Shown: one piece after another, positions 10,387-17,131 of the stretch | How positions within the stretch are numbered: the first letter of the stretch is position 1 | How the letters are laid out: each line of letters starts with the position of its first letter | Assembly: GCA_015499985.1 (NCBI GenBank) | Contig: JAAAUF010000881.1 | Coordinates: 1-17,131 of the forward strand | DNA from: Haplosporangium gracile | Taxonomy: Eukaryota > Mortierellomycota > Mortierellomycetes > Mortierellales > Mortierellaceae | DNA length: 17,131 nucleotides | Direction: 5' to 3' | Notes under the pieces: generated by a model | The model's input: only the letters and a program-made list of their open reading frames with translations | The model's database searches: none | Told to the model about the DNA's origin: nothing | Translations under genes and position numbers: made by a program

Positions 10387-10551
10387 TCACTTGTGCCGTT
10401 TCTCTCCCCTCCTTGTAACGAGTGGAGTGAGGAGATCCCTTATTTTCATGTAGGCCTCTAGGCTGGGGATCTCGTTATTGTTCTCTTTTTCTGCTATGAT
10501 TTGGCTAGGGTCGGTTGCTTTGTCGGGTGCGTCTTTGTTTACGACCTCCAT
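10387..10551 (-). CDS. Candidate small protein or exon, 54 residues, unknown
   Basis: On the minus strand an ATG at 10551 in good context (AAG before ATGG) opens a 54-residue frame ending in TGA at 10387-10389. The sequence is polar and charged, starts MEVVNKDAPDK and ends with a basic tail (TRRGEKRHK). I recognise no domain. The run just before the ATG is pyrimidine-rich and ends in AG, so this could also be an internal exon whose neighbours I cannot identify. Codon use is mixed. It lies about 1 kb upstream of, and divergent from, the Opi1-family gene, and may simply be a chance frame in its upstream region. Confidence 0.25.
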   Translation of the reverse strand: MEVVNKDAPDKATDPSQIIAEKENNNEIPSLEAYMKIRDLLTPLVTRRGEKRHK

Positions 10552-11532
10552 CTTGGACACGAGCAGGAAGAAGGCTGTCTCCGACCGATACCCAAATACA
10601 CATAGATGGATCCCCCAACCACACGGGAATAGAATATTTTCAAAAATAAACACCAACAATAATAATAATATCAACAACAGCAAAAAGAGAAGCAGATAAA
10701 GACAAATGAATGAAAGGTAGAAACAGGAAATGAATGAATAAGGGCATTCTGGGGATGATGCATACCACATCATGCCAAGGGACTAGAAGAGAGTAAAGGA
10801 AGCATTGAGTACATCGCAGCAAGGGTGGAGTAAGAGTAGCTATTTGGGGGTGGGCGGTTGTGTTAGTTGAGTAAAATTAGTGTATCCATGTTGTGGAAGA
10901 GAAGCCCATTGTTGGTGTTTTTGTTGTTGTTGTTGTTATTGAATTCTCTCTTCCCCCACACTTTTTTGGCATCTTCTCCCACACATTCAGCACACACACC
11001 CACACCATATCATACTTTCAGTTGGTTCTGGTTCGGTCCCTTTTTTTTTTCTCTTTTCTCTTTTCTCTTTTCTAATTTTCCCTCTTCTCTCTTCTCTCTT
11101 CCCTTCTCTTTTCTGACCTCAGTCCCAACCCACGCCCGCCTTTTTTTGTTTCATTCCATTCACACCTTTTTACTTTGATTCGGTCCATATCTTTCTGCCT
11201 CCTCTCCTCTTCTCTTTTTTTTTTTTCCTTCTCGCCTCTCTCTTTCACTCAGCTGTTCCTTCTTCCCTTTATCTTCCTTTCCCTCACCCCTCCACCCTTC
11301 TCCACACAGAGTCGAATCATCACTCTTGCTCTCACCTCCTCACTTTCCTCCTCCTCTGCACCCTCGTTTCGCTTCCTTCCTTCTTCCTCGCCCCACAACC
11401 ACCTCTTCACACTCACTCACACACTCACACCTCATACACACACTCACTCATACTCTTTCCTTTCACTCATATTCACGTTCGCATACACTCTCTTCGTTTC
11501 ACCTTCACCTTCATACCATACACAACACAACA
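10552..11532. promoter_or_regulatory. Upstream region and long pyrimidine-rich leader of the Opi1-family gene
   Basis: From about 10940 to 11530 the plus strand is overwhelmingly C and T. It includes repeated TCTCTTT units at about 11050-11075, T-runs at 11041-11050 and 11213-11226, and CA/CT repeats at about 11405-11460. It runs directly into the CACAACAATGCC start context. Such CT-rich tracts mark transcription start and leader regions in many filamentous fungi; this one is unusually long. No gene is supported here. Confidence 0.6.
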
Positions 11533-14500
11533 ATGCCTCCAGCTCCATCGGCCAAGGCTCAGCCTATGTCCATATCGCAGCTGTGCCAACAGAACGACTC
11601 GGACGACAACTTTAACCGTAATAATCATACCGTTGTCAAGCAAGAACTTGACCAGGATCCCCTTGACCTCAACAGCTCCGAAGCCCATTATCAACAACAG
11701 CAACACTATCGCAACGGTAACAGCAACAACAACCACTACAACAACAACCAACATAGATACAGCAACTCATCCGACGAGTTTGAAGAATTCGACACTACTC
11801 CTCGATCCAGAAAGCAGCAACAGCCAGTGCCAGACCCTGCAGAGCAACTCGCCGCAGAGGCTCTTGGCGATATGGCCAATGCTACTCCCCGTTCATCATC
11901 TTCTTCTTCCACTACCACCACAACAACCACGTCTTCGTCTTCCTCTTTTGTCGCCCCTACTACCCCATTCATCTCTCGTATGTCGAGCTTACCTCTCGTC
12001 AACTCGGCCTTGAAGGCTTACGAGTCTGGAAAGCAAAACAGCAAAGTCATGAAGGTAAACATCATCATTCATTATCTTTATCTTTCTCCGGAAGTCCTCG
12101 CCTTGTCATGTACTTTTCATATTCGTACCCCCGAAAGAAAACAGAAAGAAAGGAGTGAGAGAGAAAAAATGAAGAAAGAAGTAGGGACTTTAGACTTATT
12201 GAAGGAGACAGGAAGAAGGGGTTTGAGTGAAAAGGATTTTGTAGAGTGGATGACTCTCATGCATACAGGACTAAGAGTGACGGGTGAAAGGGCGGATAAT
12301 GATGATGACTATATGAGAGTGTATGAGGGGGTCTGACGGTGTTTGTTGCCCCATGGTCTGCGCTGGAGTGAGTGAGTGAGTGCAAGGATGGCATGACACT
12401 CTCTCCTGTATCGCTCTTGTTGATACTCTTTTTCAACACACCGACCATGTAGACACATGTGCACATTTACATACGACAACAACCATAGACACATGTACAG
12501 CCAACAAGAAATCGCCATGGCAGACACATGTCCCCTTTTTGTATTATTATCACCATTCAATCGTAGTCAACAGCCTTTTTTTTCTTTTCGCTCTCTGTGG
12601 CGAGTACAATGGACTTAGGACAACAATGATTGATACAAACAGCAATGTGCATTGGCCCCCCTCCCACTTCCTCTTATTTTTTTCTTTTCTCTCCCCTCTT
12701 ACCAACCCCTACTCTACCCCTATCACGAACTCACACGCGTGTGTTCAGCTTCCTTCACTCTACTCCACACAACTTCACTCGACCATTGTGCACCCATCTA
12801 TCACTATCGCCCAATTCCATTATGATTTCATTCCATAGCCTATTGGGTCTGGTAAAAACAACACATTTTTATCCTACCCCCCCCCCACTTCTTAACTTCA
12901 ATTCTTCCCTCTCACTTGTCCTTTCTCCACACACACACAATCACACAATTCCGGTATCTGTCTTTTTACCCGCGGGGCCACTGGGCGGGGATTATGCCAT
13001 ATCAGTGGAGAGAGCAAAAGAGGGAGAACAAAAAGAGCACGCTCTCGTTTGGCTTGGTCGCTTTTTTATTTCCCGTGGGAGGTATGGAGAGAGAGTATAA
13101 AGCGAGAAAGAAAATGGGGAGATTTCCTTGTGAGCAATTGCTGGCCGGTATCATTGACCATCGATGCTGCAAGTCGAAGACGAGGGTCGACAGCCAGAAC
13201 AGAGAGTTAGATGAAGGTCAATCTATCGTCGTTGACTTTTGTTGTTGATGCTGCTGTTCATCGTTGGTGGTGTTGTGTGTATCGGCTCTCGTGGCTCATC
13301 ACTGACTTAATTATAAACAGATATTTTGTGTTTGTATATGCATTACTGCTGTTGTTTTGTTTGTGGTCTGGGCATTGCACACTATTCCTTTCAATTTCCT
13401 CCTGAATGCCAACGATAAGCACTCAACCTGGGAACACATTCCTGGAAGTGTCAAATTACTTATCCCTCTGCTGTGCGCCCTCCCCTCAACCGCCCAACTA
13501 CAACCACTGCTAATGTACTGCAAACTAACCAATTGCTCATCATTCTTTTGATGGAAAATAAATAGTACGGTGCTGAGATGGTTGAGTCGAGTGTCAAGTC
13601 GCTCTCGAAGCCAGTCTTTGACCAGGTATGATGATGTGTTCACTTTGCTCCATGGTCCATCAGTGACATTTTGCCTGTGACGCATGTGACGACAGCATTA
13701 TCCAGGGGTAGAAAAGGAGAAAAGGATTTGTTTATGCGTGCAACATCACTTTTCCTGCCTGTGTACGAGAGCGTGTGCATGGGTCATCATCAGTTGACTT
13801 CCCTATCATTAGCCCTTTCTGTCGTCTTTTGTCAATGCCACTGTTGATACTGCTGTGCGGCATGTCATGAGTCTAGACTAGACACCATTTCATACTTTTT
13901 TGCTCACTCGCTGTGCTCACCACTTTTCTTTTTTACTTCTATTGAAATAGCTCGAGAAGGTTTACCCAGCAAAGTCAGATGCCCAGGCCTTGCCATCGCC
14001 CACCAATTCGGCGCGATCCTCAAACGACATTCTTCGACCAGACAACAACGGCGCTTACTATGCTTACCGGTCACGGGGAGATAGCATTGACAGCACATCA
14101 TCCAACACAAGCTCTAGACCTAGTTTTGATGTCCTCCGCTCTCGCAGCACCCGCCACGAAGAAGGTATTACTAAGAGCTTTTCAAGAATCAACATGTATG
14201 TTCCTCAATTGAGAGCGAAAACGGCTTACCATTATGTTCTTTTATCAAATTGTCATTATTAGCCACGTTGAGACAACGTTCGGATTCACAATCTAGCCAG
14301 CGTAGTTTCCAGTACCCTGGATCTGCCAATGGCTACTACCCTCAGCAACAACAGCAGACATCGCAACCACCACAGCAGCAGCAACAACAGGTTGGCACTC
14401 ACTCGTCGGCACCCTCGCAACAGTTTTCGGGTTGGAGGGGGGTCGTTGCTACAGTTGGAACAGCCTCTGCCGCCGGTGTGGCCATCTTTAGCGAGGAGAG

Positions 14501-15688
14501 CATGAAGAGTCTCAAGTATTGCCTGCAATGGCTTCAGGTAACCATCCCATTTGAACTTTGCAGCAAAAAAGAAATGGTGTCGATCACGTAAAATCCAAAC
14601 TAACATATTCATCTTATCTTTCTTTTGTTTAGTATGCGGTGCAACATATTGATCATCAGATCGGACTTTTGCGTGCGTTTTTGGTCTCGTTGGCCAGTCC
14701 ATCATCGAGCACAGCAATGGTGCCTTCGACCGCAGCTTCAACATTGGCGTCGATCAAGAAGGAGGTTGTCGAGACGCTCCGTAAAGTCATCAACGTCGTT
14801 TCTCGGTATGCAGGAGCCTGTCTGCCTGACCAGGCTAAGATCAGTGTCCGCCAGTTCATTCTCTCGATGCCCGTCCGCTGGGCAACGCTTAATAACGAAG
14901 CCCTCCCCTCAACCCCCATGGGCTCCCCCTCGCTGAGCCCTCAATCCGATCGCAACCCCGAACAACAAGCGGCATTAAACGAAACCTCTGAACGCGCCAC
15001 CAAGGTGTTGGTCCTGGCTCATGAATCGTCTGATATGTTAAAGTCGGTTGCCTCGATCTTCAAGGATTCGGTCGACAAGGCCGAGAACTGGATGGATAAG
15101 CTGCGGTATGTTGGAATGAACCCTCAGAACAACAGCGAAGGTTTGCCCAGCTGGGCGCCTACTGGATTCCCTGGAGCGCCCCCTGGTGGGATGCCTGGTG
15201 GGTTCCCTGGTGCCCCCGTGCCTGGATCGTCCAATGGTCTTGAGCAGTACTCTTTGCGCAACTCTTCGACTACCTCCTCAGTCTCCAACAGCAACGGACA
15301 CAGCAGCAACGGTACCAGCAACGGCAACGGAACTGGATCTCCCTCGCGCAGTCTCAAGAGCTCGCCCCGGATGAGCGGACGTACCGATAACCACCGCCAT
15401 GCCTACCGTCAACAGAAGAACAACATGTCTGGAGACGAGGAATCGGGTACGGAGGAGGAGGATGTTGTCCTTGGCGGCATGGATGACAGCGAGGATGAGC
15501 GTCTGCACCATCATAGCACAGGTGTCCATGCACCTCTCAAGCGGAGCATGGGATCTGCAAACTCGACTCATCAGGGCAACGCCGTGCGTCGTCGCAAGAA
15601 GCGTGGCGAGAGTGCCGAGGTTGTTGCTGGACTGGGACTTCAGAACTCTGACGCCGTCCCTCGCCCCATCAAGGACGAAGTCATGTAA
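11533..15688 (+). CDS. Opi1-family transcriptional regulator (five exons)
   Basis: Exons are 11533-12054, 13566-13625, 13951-14164, 14263-14537 and 14633-15688, giving 708 residues. The family core is clear: MSSLPLVNSALKAYESGK then, across the first junction, KYGAEMVESSVKSLSKPV (residues about 150-192), and later GWRGVVATVGTASAAG with EESMKSLKYCLQWLQYAVQHID (about 322-364), close to the conserved Opi1 helices. In yeast, Opi1 represses INO1 and other phospholipid genes through Ino2; phosphatidic acid and the ER protein Scs2 hold it out of action when inositol is low. Whether this fungus uses it the same way is unknown. Low-complexity regions include Asn/Gln-rich 50-77, a Ser/Thr run near 121-139, poly-Gln 293-308 and GFPGAP repeats near 534-556. 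The C-terminal part has an acidic patch and a RRRKKR nuclear-import-like motif. Intron 1 is 1511 bases. The exon 3 donor at 14165 (GTATTA) was chosen because it keeps frame with the TAG acceptor at 14262. Confidence 0.9.
12055..13565 (+). other. Unusually large first intron of the Opi1-family gene (1511 bases)
   Basis: The intron is bounded by GTAAAC and AATAG. The flanking exons join two halves of a conserved Opi1 block, so the junction itself is well supported. Inside are CT-rich and CA-rich tracts (about 12660-12960), three AGACACATGT repeats and short frames without domains. No nested gene is supported. A likely branch element, AACTAAC, is at about 13523-13529. Confidence 0.82.
12451..12531. 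repeat. Three spaced AGACACATGT repeats with E-box core
   Basis: Exact copies lie at 12451-12460, 12487-12496 and 12522-12531, with starts 36 and 35 bases apart. Each holds CACATG (CATGTG on the other strand), an E-box; the first continues into the palindrome CACATGTG. They sit in intron 1 of the Opi1-family gene. Confidence 0.8.
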
Positions 15689-16140
15689 AAAGAAGGACTT
15701 CTTTCGTCTCAAATACACTTACATACACACAACCGAAAAAAATGGTGGATGTCATATCCTCTCCCTTCCATACCTTGGCAATATCACTTTGCCTTTTCTT
15801 TTGCCCTTACCCTCTTCTTTCTTTTTTCATCTCCTCCTTACCTTTTTGTTTGCCCGTCATCTTCTACTACCACTACCTTTCTTCATGTATTTTAGCAACT
15901 CTTTCTATCTCTTATATCACGATCTTTTTTTTTTTTTTTGGAAAATAACAAAACAAAATAAATGCTGTAACATAACAAAAAAAAAAAATTGAAAACGCGC
16001 AAAAAAGCTATTTCTGCTGAAATTTATGGCATCGCTCCCCATACATACACAAAATCTTTGAAAAACTGCACGCGGCGATCTCGACTGATGATGGGTTTCT
16101 ACATAACACCCGGCAGTCTTGGTCAGCTACGCAGGGCGGA
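15689..16140. other. 3' UTR of the Opi1-family gene and convergent gap
   Basis: CT-rich 3' UTR sequence runs to a T-run at about 15924-15939 and the poly(A) signal. The rest is short AT-rich spacer up to the stop codon of the minus-strand exon at 16141. No gene is seen. Confidence 0.65.
15957..15962 (+). terminator. Poly(A) signal (AATAAA) of the Opi1-family gene
   Basis: AATAAA lies 269 bases after the stop codon and is followed within 20 bases by an A-run. Confidence 0.6.
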
Positions 16141-16404
16141 TCAATTCTTGAAGCGGTTGTAGGGTCCCGATGCAGGCGCGGGCGCGAGGGCTAGGGTTGG
16201 GGCGGCGGCGATCACCCCGTGGATGGGGTTGATCGAACTGCGAAAAAGGAGAAGGAAGGTGGCTGTGATGGCTGCGACGATGGCGAGGCAGGGGACGAGG
16301 TTTGTGATGCCACGGCCGGCGATGGGTGGAGAACACCAATTCTTTTTTTTTTTTTGTCTCCGGAGCCTTGTTCTTCCCTCTTCTCTTCCTTCCTCCTTTG
16401 GTCT
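16141..16404 (-). CDS. Likely terminal exon of an unrecognised membrane protein (partial)
   Basis: A minus-strand frame is open from an in-frame TAA at 16405-16407 down to TGA at 16141-16143. It contains no Met, so it can only be a 3' exon. The last 60 or so codons are dominated by C- or G-ending choices, like the well-supported genes here. They encode a basic stretch, then an Ile/Leu/Val/Ala segment of about 20 residues (roughly 16240-16305) that looks like a membrane helix, then an Ala/Pro-rich tail ending in NRFKN. A plausible acceptor is the AAAG at 16403-16406, preceded by a pyrimidine-rich run, giving an exon start at 16402. I could not place the upstream exon, and I do not recognise the family. 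The 13-base A-run (T-run at 16343-16355) within the frame could also hide a length error. Confidence 0.38.
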   Translation of the reverse strand, partial: RPKEEGREEGRTRLRRQKKKKNWCSPPIAGRGITNLVPCLAIVAAITATFLLLFRSSINPIHGVIAAAPTLALAPAPASGPYNRFKN

Positions 16405-16679
16405 TTAGAGGGAATACCGAGGAGGATGAAAAAAATAACAATACTGCACAGGAAAAAAAAAAAATACATAACATGGCGAAGCCGCAAGAGGATTAACAAA
16501 TGGTATTTTTTATATGCTTTATTTCTTCACCGACAGCATCGGTTTTTTGTCCTCCTGTTCAACTCTTACGCGATCGCGGAGGGAAGGGAGGTCACGATAA
16601 AAAAAAAAAAGTGTTGTGGCCCGAAAATAATGGTCAAAGAAAGATCTTAAGCTAGGTTGTTATTGATACTCATATCATG
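16405..16679. other. 3' UTR of the defensin-like gene and possible upstream exon region
   Basis: The interval is rich in A- and T-runs. It holds a minus-strand poly(A) signal for the defensin-like gene. It must also hold any upstream exon of the 16141-16404 reading frame, but no start exon can be fixed. Confidence 0.45.
16518..16523 (-). terminator. Poly(A) signal (AATAAA, minus strand) of the defensin-like gene
   Basis: The plus-strand TTTATT reads AATAAA on the minus strand, about 157 bases after the stop codon of the cysteine-rich peptide gene. Confidence 0.5.
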
Positions 16680-16901
16680 TTACATATAACAGGAGCATGA
16701 TGATCTACTGCAATACCCACCAAGGTAACCTTTCCCTGAGCAATAACTAGCGCACCAGTTACACTCCAAGAACCTCTTCTGAAGGACACCGCCGCCGTTT
16801 AAAGAAGCTGCATCAGAAACGGCTGCAGCAGGGGCAGGGGTGGGGGCGGCGAAAACTGGATTAAACAATCCGAGTACGGCAAAGGCAGGGGCAGCGGCCA
16901 T
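16680..16901 (-). CDS. Secreted defensin-like (plectasin-type) cysteine-rich peptide precursor
   Basis: The ATG at 16901 has a strong context (GCCATGG) and follows a CT-rich, CA-rich leader; the frame ends in TAA at 16680 and gives 73 residues. Residues 1-19 are Ala/Phe/Leu-rich and end in FAA, a probable signal peptide. Residues 20-43 are an Ala/Pro-rich propeptide ending in QKR, a Kex2-type site. The predicted mature peptide is 30 residues with six cysteines spaced C-x2-C-x3-C-x9-C-x4-C-x-C. This includes the CxxxC, GxC and CxC elements of the cysteine-stabilised alpha-beta fold, and the GKGYLGGYC block resembles the GYKGGYC block of plectasin. Such peptides act outside the cell, commonly against bacteria, some by binding lipid II; the activity of this one is untested. 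The first loop is far shorter than in plectasin, so the disulphide pattern may differ. The frame continues upstream without another ATG. Confidence 0.78.
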   Translation of the reverse strand: MAAAPAFAVLGLFNPVFAAPTPAPAAAVSDAASLNGGGVLQKRFLECNWCASYCSGKGYLGGYCSRSSCSCYM

Positions 16902-17131
16902 GGCGGAAAAGAAGAAGGCCTTGCGGCGGGCAGAGAGTATTGGTCTCTTGTTTTTATTTGTGGGACAAAGAAAGACTTGGGAGGAGAAAAAGTACAAGTG
17001 ATATGTTGTGTGTGAGTGTGGATGATTATGTGATTATGTATTGTGTGTTAACGAGTAATTTCGCTAAGGAAGGGAGCTACATACCAGACTCTTCCAAGAG
17101 CCATCCACCAGTCGCAGTCCGGTCCTAAACC
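16902..17131. promoter_or_regulatory. Leader and promoter region of the defensin-like gene
   Basis: Read on the minus strand, this holds CT-rich leader sequence just before the ATG, then a CACACTCACACACAAC-type tract, then AT-rich sequence. It resembles the leaders of MBF1 and the Opi1-family gene. The far end of the promoter lies beyond the window. Confidence 0.5.

Noticed and set aside
10350..13258. Shared 18-mer GTTGTTGATGCTGCTGTT at 10350 and 13241 as a dispersed repeat
   Set aside because: It is a degenerate GTT/GCT-type simple sequence, and the similarity stops at the edges.
16127..16650. Several long overlapping frames on both strands near 16200-16600
   Set aside because: They are shadows created by the GC-rich coding exon and flanking A/T runs; only the Met-less minus frame at 16141-16404 has coding-like codon choice.

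Overview
The window is nuclear DNA from a filamentous fungus. The evidence is compact protein genes interrupted by many short GT-AG introns, CT- and CA-rich leaders just before start codons, AATAAA-type poly(A) signals, and fungal gene families (Opi1, fungal-type defensin). Asn/Gln-rich inserts, short introns and an Integrator subunit point to an early-diverging lineage; a Mortierella-like member of Mucoromycota is my best guess, but this is inference and no search was run.

Layout, left to right. Positions 1-51 are the 3' part of a tRNA-Asp(GTC), cut by the window edge. Positions 516-1864 (minus) encode mitochondrial ribosomal protein uS15m in three exons. It is divergent from POP5 (2119-2921, plus, three exons), a protein subunit of RNase P/MRP; the two share a 254-bp promoter gap. 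MBF1 (3171-3879, plus, two exons) follows. Positions 4397-8550 (plus) hold an eleven-exon gene that I reconstruct as a 1001-residue homologue of Integrator subunit 13 (INTS13/Asunder). Positions 8551-11532 are mostly non-coding, with one weak small-ORF candidate on the minus strand and a long pyrimidine-rich leader. Positions 11533-15688 (plus) encode an Opi1-family regulator of phospholipid synthesis genes in five exons, including an unusually large first intron of about 1.5 kb. Positions 16141-16404 (minus) look like the last exon of an unrecognised membrane protein. Positions 16680-16901 (minus) encode a secreted, Kex2-processed cysteine-rich peptide that resembles plectasin-type defensins but has a very short first loop.

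The genes are not an operon or an obvious cluster. Most are housekeeping: mitochondrial translation, tRNA processing, transcription coactivation, RNA 3'-end processing and lipid-gene control. The two most interesting items are the INTS13 homologue, a subunit of a complex usually described from animals and absent from the familiar yeasts, and the compact defensin-like precursor at the right edge. I assembled 19 introns by reading frame and splice consensus; 18 of 19 end in TAG and 18 of 19 begin with GTA. Family assignments rest on motif recognition from memory.
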